Source of the DNA: JAEXNA01 sp050486105
GTDB lineage: Bacteria > Vulcanimicrobiota > Xenobia > Xenobiales > JADMJV01
DNA: 11,310 nucleotides
Direction of reading: 5' to 3'
Assembly (NCBI GenBank): GCA_050486105.1
Contig: JBJHCR010000219.1
Coordinates: forward strand, 1-11,310
Part shown: positions 1 to 6,779 of the stretch, piece by piece
Layout: every line of letters begins with the position of its first letter
Numbering within the stretch: the stretch's first letter is position 1
Made by a program: the position numbers and the translations under genes
Notes under the pieces: generated by a model
Told to the model about the DNA's origin: nothing
Databases searched by the model: none
Seen by the model: the letters and a program-made list of their open reading frames with translations, nothing else

Positions 1-412
1 GGGTCTCCACTCCGGCTCATCTGCACCGGGGTGTTCTCTCCAGAATCCTCACTAATTCCGGAGTATCGATTTGTCTCACTCCATCCTGGCAGAAAGGGAG
101 ACGAACAAGACCAGGAGTGCAAGAAAAATCCCAGTCAAGCGGAAGGAGCGATGCTTCAAGAAAGTGTATGTCATATGTTTGAAGTCCTTTTTCAGAAAGT
201 AACAAAAGACGAGGCAGAACCTTCCCCCGGTGTGCCAACTCGTTCTTCTGAAGCTACAGTCTACTGCTCACCGATTCTCTATTCTGCCAGAAGATGTTAA
301 TTTTGTACCATAGTATGGCATCATTTTCAGGCAACAGGAGCTTCCCAAGCAGCTTACAGAAAAAGTCTGCGTTCCCCCACCAAAGGAGATGAGCGTTGGT
401 TGCAAAACACTA
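1..412. other. Left-end intergenic stretch, no supported gene
   Basis: Short open frames exist on both strands here, the longest about 89 codons on the plus strand and 73 on the minus. None has a convincing ribosome binding site, a recognisable domain, or a protein-like composition. An AAAGGAG sequence at about 382-388 abuts an ATG with no spacing, so it does not support that start. I see no tRNA, repeat or mobile element. It may be the 3' flank of a gene outside the window, or simply a spacer. Confidence 0.5.
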
Positions 413-444
413 AGGCGGGTACCCTTGAAAATGAGTACCCGCCT
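413..444 (-). terminator. Hairpin downstream of the NlpC/P60 gene
   Basis: A perfect 10-bp inverted repeat, AGGCGGGTAC (413-422) and GTACCCGCCT (435-444), encloses a 12-nt loop. It lies about 40 bp past the stop codon of the leftward NlpC/P60 gene. Read on the minus strand, the stem is followed by TAGTGTTTTG, a mediocre U-tract, so it fits a weak intrinsic terminator. It could also be a 3'-end stabilising hairpin. There is no T-run on the plus strand, so a rightward terminator is unlikely. Confidence 0.6.
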
Positions 445-484
445 AAATCAGATGAGCTGTTCGAACAATGCTAATGTGAAACCC

Positions 485-1282
485 CTAATTCGACGGAAAT
501 CTCCTAGCTCCGGTGAAGCGCTGGGAGTAGTAGCCTGAATTCATGTTGTCAATGCGGACCGGCTTGTTAGCGGTAGGCCGATGAACGAATTTCCCCTCGC
601 CTACGTAGATGCCCACATGGGTGTACTGCCCTCTTCGATAGGTGTTGCCGAAGAGCACCACATCTCCCGGGCGCATCTGATCACGACCCACAGCAGAACC
701 CTGATTAGCAAAATCGGCGGCCCTCACGGTGGGACGAACGGGAGCGCCGGCCTGTTGGAGAACGTGGGACACGAAGTCGGCGCAGCGATGGGTCTGGCCA
801 GGTTTGAAGGCCCGGCCATTCCAACCCATAGCTTGATTGGCAATGCGGTTGTTGGTGTTTCCGGCAGGCGGGACGTTGGGAACGTTGCTGGGCCCGCCGC
901 TGACTGAACCAGGGCCTCCACGAGGAGAACCGCCACCGAAGTTTCCAACCCCTGGGATTCCGCCATTTCCTGGGAAACCGCCCGCCCCGGGGAATCCTCC
1001 GCCGCAACCGCAGCCTCCGCCTCCAGGAAAGCCCCCTCCGAATCCAGGATTGGCGATGGGAGAGAACCCGCCTTGACCGGGAGCGCCGCCCATTCCCGGT
1101 TGACCCCCGCCAGGAAAGCCTCCACCCATCTGTTGAGCCATGATGTTCATCATCAGAGCCATCATCATCTGCATCATCTGCATCATCTGATTTTGGCCAC
1201 CACCTCCAGGGAAGCCACCGCGCTGTTGAAGAGGGTTTCCAGCGCCAAACTGGGACAGGTTGTTCATCGGGGAAAAAGCCAT
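485..1282 (-). CDS. NlpC/P60-family cysteine peptidase with Met-rich and Gly-rich N-terminus
   Basis: The 265-residue product has three visible parts. Residues about 33-51 are methionine/glutamine-rich (MMQMMQMMMALMMNIMAQQ). Residues about 52-140 are glycine/proline-rich with repeated FPGGGG-type units and one GCGCGGG cluster. Residues about 147-265 look like an NlpC/P60 domain. The likely catalytic Cys is C167 in HRCADFV, the His is H222 in YTHVGIYVG, and the third polar residue is H234 in FVHRP. The RPGDVVLF strand is typical of the family, whose members usually cut peptidoglycan stem peptides. The start at 1282 is chosen because AAGGAG sits 5 nt upstream. An in-frame upstream ATG at 1363 has no such site. 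No signal peptide or lipobox is visible, which is odd for a wall hydrolase, so substrate and export route are open. It lies 161 bp after the DMT gene on the same strand. The domain call is firm; the function is inferred. Confidence 0.85.
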   Translation of the reverse strand: MAFSPMNNLSQFGAGNPLQQRGGFPGGGGQNQMMQMMQMMMALMMNIMAQQMGGGFPGGGQPGMGGAPGQGGFSPIANPGFGGGFPGGGGCGCGGGFPGAGGFPGNGGIPGVGNFGGGSPRGGPGSVSGGPSNVPNVPPAGNTNNRIANQAMGWNGRAFKPGQTHRCADFVSHVLQQAGAPVRPTVRAADFANQGSAVGRDQMRPGDVVLFGNTYRRGQYTHVGIYVGEGKFVHRPTANKPVRIDNMNSGYYSQRFTGARRFPSN

Positions 1283-1287
1283 GTTAT

Positions 1288-1293
1288 CTCCTT
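1288..1293 (-). promoter_or_regulatory. Shine-Dalgarno site fixing the NlpC/P60 start
   Basis: Read on the minus strand, AAGGAG is followed by the 5-nt spacer ATAAC and then ATG at 1282. This is the strongest ribosome binding site in the window. It decides for the internal ATG over an upstream in-frame ATG that would add 27 residues of unremarkable sequence. Confidence 0.85.
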
Positions 1294-1443
1294 CAAGTTC
1301 CGTTCTTAGCCTTAGTGTACAGAGCGAAGTATGAAGTGACTCCTTAGAACATGCTTCCAACATGAAACCAATGTGAACAAGATGTTTCTATTGAGTAAAC
1401 TCTGGCTTCGAATTTGCGGATCTCAGCCCATAATGGTCCAGCC

Positions 1444-2283
1444 CTATTCCACAGCCTTAGAGAGCTGCCGTGCTTCCCACTCCCCTTGAGTCAGATACCA
1501 TACCGCCAGAATCGACGGGAGCATTCCAAAAATCAACCAGAGCGGGAAGGGCTCGGAGAAAAGCAGAGGCGAAGCCAACATGGGAAAAATGAAACCTATG
1601 GCGGTGTTAGCGGAAACCACTTGCAGAGCGTTGCTCCTGACGTAGGCCAACTGCAGGACCGCAAAGCCCAAGACCGCCAAGACAAACCAAACGGCTCCGG
1701 TGGTCCACCAAGCCCGAAACAAGGCTCCCCATTTGATCATCAAGAGATTCAAACCGCCTATAACTCCCGCCAGCGTCCCTAGGGCGAAACCGAGATACAA
1801 TGAGCGCTGCCATAGAGCGATCCCCGACCACAGACAGGAACCTCCGAGACTCACCAGTAGGATCCATCCCAGCACCTCGGGTTGAAAACGCGACAACGGA
1901 AGTTCCATGAGCAGGCTCTTCCAACCCACCCAAAGGGTGCTCACCAGAATCAAGACCAAGCCGATCTTATGGGACCGGGTGATTATCTCACCCAAGACGA
2001 AGCCGGCATAGACGTAGAGCGGGATCAGCCCGAACACCCCTAGGGCCGCAGTGAGGTTGGCCGGGCCCTCCTTTAAGGCGAGAAGGAGGACGAAAGGGGA
2101 CCCAATGGACATGATTAAGCCAACCAGCCAATGGCGGAAGGCCGGCCACTCGCGCCCATTTACCAAAGCCTTGAAGGCTCCTTGCTCTATCCAGGCGATA
2201 CCACCTTTCTGGAAACCTTGGCCAAGGTTATCCAGAGTTGCTGCCAAGAGGGCAAAGAAGAGGAAGAGGAGCGGGGAGGTCAC
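1444..2283 (-). CDS. DMT/EamA-like multispanning membrane protein, probable transporter
   Basis: The 279-residue protein is almost entirely hydrophobic, with about nine predicted membrane segments by eye. These lie near residues 2-20, 50-68, 75-100, 108-126, 137-157, 164-182, 190-215, 220-240 and 245-265. The last part (VSANTAIGFIFPMLASPLLF, then SEPFPLWLIF) resembles the C-terminal half of EamA-type drug/metabolite transporters. The substrate cannot be read from sequence. NIPA-type magnesium transporters and sugar- or amino-acid-type DMT proteins are alternatives. The start is GTG, with no Shine-Dalgarno. It overlaps the stop of the upstream lipoprotein gene in a GTGA junction, so translation is probably coupled to that gene. 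The stop is TAG at 1444-1446. Confidence 0.72.
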   Translation of the reverse strand: MTSPLLFLFFALLAATLDNLGQGFQKGGIAWIEQGAFKALVNGREWPAFRHWLVGLIMSIGSPFVLLLALKEGPANLTAALGVFGLIPLYVYAGFVLGEIITRSHKIGLVLILVSTLWVGWKSLLMELPLSRFQPEVLGWILLVSLGGSCLWSGIALWQRSLYLGFALGTLAGVIGGLNLLMIKWGALFRAWWTTGAVWFVLAVLGFAVLQLAYVRSNALQVVSANTAIGFIFPMLASPLLFSEPFPLWLIFGMLPSILAVWYLTQGEWEARQLSKAVE

Positions 2284-4097
2284 TGTTGCTCAAGCAACAG
2301 GCTGTCTGTGGCTAGGCCGTCAGCACCGGTCGCTTGCCAGATCAAGGGAGAGCCGTCTCCTCCAGTCACCCGGTAGAGAACCACACCCCAAGGTGGAAGG
2401 TCCTCTTGCGTCGACAAGGTCCCAGGTAAGGTCAGGTCGCGCACCCCTTGGAGTCCGTTGAGAGTCACCGTCTCCCCGCCCCTAATGGGATAGGTTCCAA
2501 ACAGGTCGAGGTCTTGATAGGTCAGGTCTTGAGGTCTGGGATCTCCAGGCTGCAGAGCCGTGGCCTGCGCGAAATCGAGGAACACGGAAGTGAATGGAAT
2601 ATCCAGAACGTCCTGGATATTTTCCTTGCCCGTATTCGGATTCTCGACCATTCTTGAAACCTCCACCATGCCGAAACGGTCGTGAAGGTATCGCCAGAAC
2701 AGGTACCCTGATCCGTAATCCGACAGGCGTCCACTGAATTCAAAGAACCCAGAACCCAGACCGTTGACGAGAGCGGCCTCCAGTGAGCGAATTAGGAAGA
2801 AGTTTCCGCCCTCCTCACCAGTGAGACCAAAGCCGCAGAGTTCCTCGTTGAGCACCGCCAAGCCCTCATCCAAGACTGTGGATTCTTGACGCGCCCCTTC
2901 GGGGAAGGTCCCATTCTGAACGACCTTTTGGTTGTATAAGATTAGGTGGCTAAATTCGTGAGCGATGGTCACCAGGGCGTCGTAAGCGTCGGCCATGGAA
3001 CGCTCTGCGTTAATGTAGAGAATCTCACCTTCGTTGGAGGTGGAAGCCTCTTCTTTGGAGAGTTGGTCCGCAGGTCGAAAGAAGCCGAAAAGTCCTCGTC
3101 CCCCAATGGTCGTCGACGAAAGAAATACCAAAACAACCCTCTCGTCTCCATCACGACCGCCTGGCGGGTTGGTCTTCCATTCGGAACCGAAGCGCACTCT
3201 AGTCTCCTGGTAGATCCCTTGCCCCGAAGTGGAAAAGGGGTTCAAATTATCAAAGGCTTCGGCAACTTCAAGTGCTCTCTCTGAAGAAAGCACTGGGGTT
3301 CCATCGACCGATTCTGCAAAAATCAGGCAGTGAGTCGTTTGGTTGTCGTCGAGGAGCCTCACGCACTCGGCCTCGCGAAAGGTGGTGGCAATGAAAAACC
3401 TGATTGTCTCTCCCGGTTCAATCTCACCGAAGCGAGGCTGGATGGCCATGGACGGAAGCATGATCTTGCTCCGCTCTGCCAAGTATTGGGCCTCGCGCTC
3501 TTCCAAGCCCACCGTTCCGCAGATCGGAACCGAATCTTCCATCTCACTTCGGGCAATCAGGGGGGTACTTCTGTCTTGTGGGTCAAGAACGGCCACCCCC
3601 GGCCCGTTCTCCACCAACAGGTCCACCGCGGCGGCCTCGCCTCGTTCAAAACTAGCCCCATAGACGGCGCTCAAGAGCGCCGTCTGCCCGGGTCCGAAAA
3701 CCTCTACTCGACTCTCGCTCTCTCCCCCGGTGTCTCCGGGAAGACCCGGTCGGTACCGACCAATGGAGACCTCTGCCACCTGATCGGCGCTGACCTCCAC
3801 TTCACTGATGGCGTGAGCGATGGTGGTCAAATCACCGTTCTGGGCTTGAACAAAAACAGCCCAACGACCCTCAGGAACATCCTCGATGGTCACCTGACGC
3901 CCTTCGGTGACCGAAACGCCATCTACCATACCTTGACTGACATCGGTGGCATAGAGGTCGACACGATAAGCCCGAGCCAGAGGAACTTCGCCGACATCTA
4001 CCGCGACAGTTCCGCTCGGCCCACTGCAGCCACCCAGAAATAAGGCAAAGAACGCCAATATCCCGACTTTGAAAAGAGTCGCTCGGGTGAGTGTCAT
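2280..4097 (-). CDS. Lipoprotein with M30 (hyicolysin)-like zinc metallopeptidase domain
   Basis: The 605-residue product starts with a short basic region and a hydrophobic stretch ending in the lipobox LGGC (lipidated Cys about residue 24), so it should be an exported lipoprotein. Residues about 25-110 look like a beta-sandwich. Residues about 120-245 look like a second extracellular beta domain. The catalytic region contains HEFSHLI (H380, E381, H384) and, 27 residues later, DEGLAVLNEE (E411). This spacing fits gluzincin/M30-type metallopeptidases, where a downstream Glu is the third zinc ligand. YLFWRYLHDRFG follows at about residue 475, and the C-terminus is another beta-like region. The start at 4097 is preferred over an ATG at 4148 because it gives a normal-length signal peptide; neither has a strong ribosome site. 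The stop overlaps the DMT gene by 4 bases. The peptidase family is inferred from motifs; the substrate is unknown. Confidence 0.78.
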   Translation of the reverse strand: MTLTRATLFKVGILAFFALFLGGCSGPSGTVAVDVGEVPLARAYRVDLYATDVSQGMVDGVSVTEGRQVTIEDVPEGRWAVFVQAQNGDLTTIAHAISEVEVSADQVAEVSIGRYRPGLPGDTGGESESRVEVFGPGQTALLSAVYGASFERGEAAAVDLLVENGPGVAVLDPQDRSTPLIARSEMEDSVPICGTVGLEEREAQYLAERSKIMLPSMAIQPRFGEIEPGETIRFFIATTFREAECVRLLDDNQTTHCLIFAESVDGTPVLSSERALEVAEAFDNLNPFSTSGQGIYQETRVRFGSEWKTNPPGGRDGDERVVLVFLSSTTIGGRGLFGFFRPADQLSKEEASTSNEGEILYINAERSMADAYDALVTIAHEFSHLILYNQKVVQNGTFPEGARQESTVLDEGLAVLNEELCGFGLTGEEGGNFFLIRSLEAALVNGLGSGFFEFSGRLSDYGSGYLFWRYLHDRFGMVEVSRMVENPNTGKENIQDVLDIPFTSVFLDFAQATALQPGDPRPQDLTYQDLDLFGTYPIRGGETVTLNGLQGVRDLTLPGTLSTQEDLPPWGVVLYRVTGGDGSPLIWQATGADGLATDSLLLEQQ

Positions 4098-4280
4098 CTT
4101 TTTGGCGCCGAGCCCTTGAAGCTTAGTATCGCACAACCTTGTGTCCATCTATCCATCCATCTTGGAAAGTTCTCAAACGTCCCAGATCCTCATTTCGGGG
4201 CGAACCCCTGCATGCTTCCAGGCGTTACCCCAAGCTTCCTCGAGGTGCTCCAAACAAACCTACAACTCCCAACCACCTTA

Positions 4281-4310
4281 GGGGGGCGCGAAAGGGGTCT
4301 TAGCCCTTTT
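4281..4310 (+). promoter_or_regulatory. Inverted repeat in the leader of the aminotransferase gene
   Basis: AAAGGG (4291-4296) and CCCTTT (4304-4309) flank a 7-nt spacer. With a one-base bulge the stem can extend to CGAAAGGG/CCCTTTTCG. It sits about 18 nt before the ATG at 4328 and follows a G-run. The aminotransferase has no Shine-Dalgarno, so the hairpin or palindrome could be an operator or a structure affecting translation. The U-tract is too poor for a good terminator. Confidence 0.35.
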
Positions 4311-4327
4311 CGTACAACCGAACGAAC

Positions 4328-5452
4328 ATGAGAGATTTTCTGCTGGCCCCGCCCCAAAAAGTTCTGCTTGGACCTGGACCCAGTGAGGTTCCTCGCCGAG
4401 TCTTAAACGCCGGAGCTCTCCCCTCCGTGGGATACCTAGACCCTTGCTTCATAGAACTGATGAAGGTCATCCAGGAACAGCTTCGTTCCGTCTTCCTGAC
4501 CGAGAACAAGACGACCCTAACCATCACTGGGGCCGGCACCGCTGCCATGGAGTGCGCTATCGACAACTTGGCAGAGCCAGGAGATACGGTAGTTTGCTGC
4601 GTTCACGGCTTCTTTGGACTAAGGATGCAAGCTATGTTGGAACGAGCCAACGTCGATTTGCATGTGGTAACTTCACCCTGGGGCCAACCGACCTCCCTGG
4701 AAAACCTAGAGAAAACCTTGAAAACCTTGCCTAAGGTCGACCTAGTTACCGTGGTGCACGGAGAGACTTCCACTGGAGTCAAGCAAGATATCCGAGCCCT
4801 TTCGGAGATAGTGAAGCCCACCGGAGCCCTACTGCTGGTAGACACCGTGGCTTCGCTCGGCGGGGTAGAATTCCGCACCGATGAATGGGGTGTCGACTGC
4901 GCTTACACCGGGTCACAGAAGTGTCTGTCCGCTCCCCCTGGCCTCAGTCCTATCACCTTTTCGGATCGGGCGATGACCAAGGTTCGAAGTCGAAAAACTC
5001 CCCCAAAGAGTTGGTATCTCGATCTGTTGCTCAACTGGAAGTACTGGGATGACCCACCCGCCTACCATCACACCGGCTCGATTCAAACCATGTACGCCCT
5101 GCACGAAGCTCTAAAGATGCTGACAGAAGAAGGTCTGGAGAATCGTTGGAAGCGGACCTCGGACACCGCCGCATTTCTCTACCAAACCCTGGAGAGTATG
5201 GGTTTCTCGCTGGTGGTTGCTCCTGAGCATCGTTTGCCCACTCTAACCACGACTTTTCTTCCCCCTGGTTGGCCAGAGACCGAACTGAGACGACGATTGC
5301 TGGTAGAGCACAATGTAGAAGTGGCCGGAGGCTTGGGGGAGTTCGCTGGCAAAGCATGGAGAATAGGCTTGATGGGACACTCGTGCCGTAAAGACTCGGT
5401 TGAACTGCTCGAGCAGTTGCTCCGAAAGATCGTTCAAGGGAAGGTCGGCTAA
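4328..5452 (+). CDS. PLP-dependent alanine/serine--glyoxylate aminotransferase family protein
   Basis: The 374-residue protein matches the full length of class V (AGXT/SPT-type) aminotransferases, which move an amino group from alanine or serine to glyoxylate, giving glycine plus pyruvate or hydroxypyruvate. Visible family marks are LLGPGPSEVP at about residues 13-22, GAGTAAME (68-75) for cofactor phosphate binding, HGETSTG (144-150), and VDTVASLGG with Asp172 for the pyridine nitrogen. YTGSQKCLSAPPG carries the probable Schiff-base Lys198, and WRIGLMGHS carries Arg345 as the likely substrate-carboxylate Arg. All key residues are present. The amino donor cannot be told from sequence, and aspartate- or phosphonate-type relatives are possible. 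The ATG at 4328 is well placed against the family N-terminus but has no Shine-Dalgarno. It is the first gene of a probable two-gene unit with the TPR-like gene 33 bp downstream. Confidence 0.92.
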   Translation: MRDFLLAPPQKVLLGPGPSEVPRRVLNAGALPSVGYLDPCFIELMKVIQEQLRSVFLTENKTTLTITGAGTAAMECAIDNLAEPGDTVVCCVHGFFGLRMQAMLERANVDLHVVTSPWGQPTSLENLEKTLKTLPKVDLVTVVHGETSTGVKQDIRALSEIVKPTGALLLVDTVASLGGVEFRTDEWGVDCAYTGSQKCLSAPPGLSPITFSDRAMTKVRSRKTPPKSWYLDLLLNWKYWDDPPAYHHTGSIQTMYALHEALKMLTEEGLENRWKRTSDTAAFLYQTLESMGFSLVVAPEHRLPTLTTTFLPPGWPETELRRRLLVEHNVEVAGGLGEFAGKAWRIGLMGHSCRKDSVELLEQLLRKIVQGKVG

Positions 5453-5485
5453 GCTCGAGGCAACCTCAAGCCGCCAAAATTCGGG

Positions 5486-6496
5486 GTGGAACCTCTCTTT
5501 CTAGGCTATTTGCTGATCCCTCTCGGTTACACCTCAGCCCTGGCTGCGCTGTCTGCCAGTGCCGAGAGAGCCTTAGAGCGAGGTTACCCAGAGCGAGCCG
5601 TCAAGCTTCTCAGTTGGGCTCGGAAGGCTCCCTTTCTCAAGACTTATCGAGCTATGTGCGATGTCAACATGATCACGGCAGCCTTTGCCCTGGAAGATTT
5701 CGAGTTGGTCGAAGAGGTCTGGCAGGGACTCAAACCTCAATTGGAAGCGCTACGCCCATATTCTGGCTCGGCGCTGGCCTCCTATGGAGCCACTCTCATC
5801 GGCCGGGGGCGCTATCATGAAGCGCACTCGTTGCTCACCGACCCGGTGCAAAAGCCCAAGCCGAATCAACTCGTAGACGACATCTCTCTGCTCTGCAACG
5901 CTTTTTGCAAAGCCAATCTGGCCTCGGCTTTGCTGAATTTGGGAAGATTCGAAGAGGCCGAAGAGCACTTGACCGAGCTGAAGCATTCCGTCGGACTCCA
6001 CCGAGTCTTGGGAAGTCTGGTGTCCTTCTTGTCGGCAAACTTGGCTTATCTAAAGGGCTCTCCCGAAGAATGCCTCGGCAACCTCAAACAGATTGAAGTG
6101 CAAAAACTGCCCCTCCTTTACCAGTCAGAACTCACCTATCACCTGGCCATCATGATGGCCAGGTGCGAGCAACCTGAGGCCGCTCGCTCCTATTTGACGC
6201 GGGTGGAATGGGAGACCGCTTCCCACCGCAAACTCACCCGCTTGCGAACCCTGGCGCAGGCCGAACTGGCCTTGGCCGAGGGCAACGAGGACCGAGCTTT
6301 GTCCTACTTCGAAGACTTGAACTCCTTGGGCCATATCGACGCCCTCGGTTTCTTGAGGGCAGCCTCGGCCGCACGCAGACTTCAGCGTCCAGACATCGAA
6401 CGAGAGCGTCTGGGCGATGCTCTCCGCTTGGACCCCGAAAGCCACTGGTCGGAAGTGGCACGGGAAAGACTCAAACGGATCGAGACCACGATGTAA
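5486..6496 (+). CDS. TPR-like helical-repeat protein, function unknown
   Basis: The 336-residue protein begins at a GTG with only a weak G-rich upstream sequence. No better start exists before an internal ATG about 50 residues in. Residues about 4-24 are hydrophobic and could be a membrane anchor or the first helix of a repeat. The rest is all-helical with degenerate TPR units, for example SALASYGATLIGRGRYHEA, then NLASALLNLGRFEEAEEHL, and near the C-terminus AELALAEGNEDRALSYFEDL. Such repeats bind proteins, but no enzymatic domain is seen. It follows the aminotransferase by 33 bp on the same strand, so the two are probably co-transcribed, although no functional link is evident. Its TAA stop is also the first three bases of the left arm of the large inverted repeat at 6494-6709. 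Confidence 0.8.
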   Translation: MEPLFLGYLLIPLGYTSALAALSASAERALERGYPERAVKLLSWARKAPFLKTYRAMCDVNMITAAFALEDFELVEEVWQGLKPQLEALRPYSGSALASYGATLIGRGRYHEAHSLLTDPVQKPKPNQLVDDISLLCNAFCKANLASALLNLGRFEEAEEHLTELKHSVGLHRVLGSLVSFLSANLAYLKGSPEECLGNLKQIEVQKLPLLYQSELTYHLAIMMARCEQPEAARSYLTRVEWETASHRKLTRLRTLAQAELALAEGNEDRALSYFEDLNSLGHIDALGFLRAASAARRLQRPDIERERLGDALRLDPESHWSEVARERLKRIETTM

Positions 6497-6709
6497 AGTG
6501 CTCGCCTTATGGTTCTGAATGTCAAAGACGGGTACCCAACGAAGTTGGGTGGCAGGCGCCCGTCTGGGACTTCGTAACGTCTTCGACTTGAGGAGGGCCG
6601 AGCGCACGGGTGCCCTCTGGGCGTTCGACATCCATAAGCGAGGCACGACAACCCCAGACGGGATGGATCTGTGCTCAGTGGGGTGCAGAACCATAAGGCG
6701 AACGCTTTA
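6494..6709 (+). ncRNA. Candidate structured RNA closed by a 24-nt helix
   Basis: The arms at 6494-6517 and 6686-6709 are complementary over 24 positions. The inner 15 bp (CGCCTTATGGTTCTG with CAGAACCATAAGGCG) are perfect; the outer part has one G-U and one mismatch. Inside are a 10-bp long-range helix (CCCGTCTGGG 6559-6568 with CCCAGACGGG 6653-6662), a hairpin ACCCAAC-GAA-GTTGGGT (6534-6550), and GAGGGC/GCCCTC (6593-6598 with 6612-6617). No protein-like frame spans it. The conserved motifs I know for RNase P, SRP, tmRNA and common riboswitches are absent. A 6S-like RNA is conceivable from size and closing stem but not shown. It could be an independent RNA, a 5' leader of the downstream TPR-PilZ gene, or a small palindromic element. 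Strand is assumed: a stem reads similarly on both strands, but the flanking genes run rightward. Confidence 0.55.
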
Positions 6710-6779
6710 GACCGAGCAGCAAACGCCTTTGCCCACCCGGGGAACAGGGGTCTTCGAGGGTCTTCACGTAGAGATCTTG

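Noticed and set aside
31..300. Plus-strand frame of 89 codons at the left end
   Set aside because: It starts on GTG with no ribosome site, shows no domain or protein-like pattern, and faces an equally plausible shadow frame on the other strand.
3330..4043. Plus-strand frame of 237 codons opposite the lipoprotein gene
   Set aside because: It lies wholly within the lipoprotein coding sequence, which has a lipobox and HEFSH motif. The opposite frame has no recognisable features.
4145..4161. Short ATCC/CATC tandem repeat in the divergent spacer
   Set aside because: Only about four imperfect units. It is too short to argue for phase variation, and it lies upstream of the chosen lipoprotein start.
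6617..6634. GGGCGTTCGACATCC, resembling a tRNA/tmRNA T-arm
   Set aside because: The flanking bases do not form the required 5-bp T stem, and no acceptor stem or CCA end is present, so it is neither a tRNA nor a tmRNA.
6125..6694. Minus-strand frame of 189 codons
   Set aside because: It overlaps the 3' end of the TPR-like gene and the structured element. Its composition reads as an antisense shadow, and it has no ribosome site.
6710..6730. GAGCAGC, reminiscent of the SRP RNA conserved loop
   Set aside because: The partnering GGAAG-type loop sequence and the SRP apical hairpin are absent.
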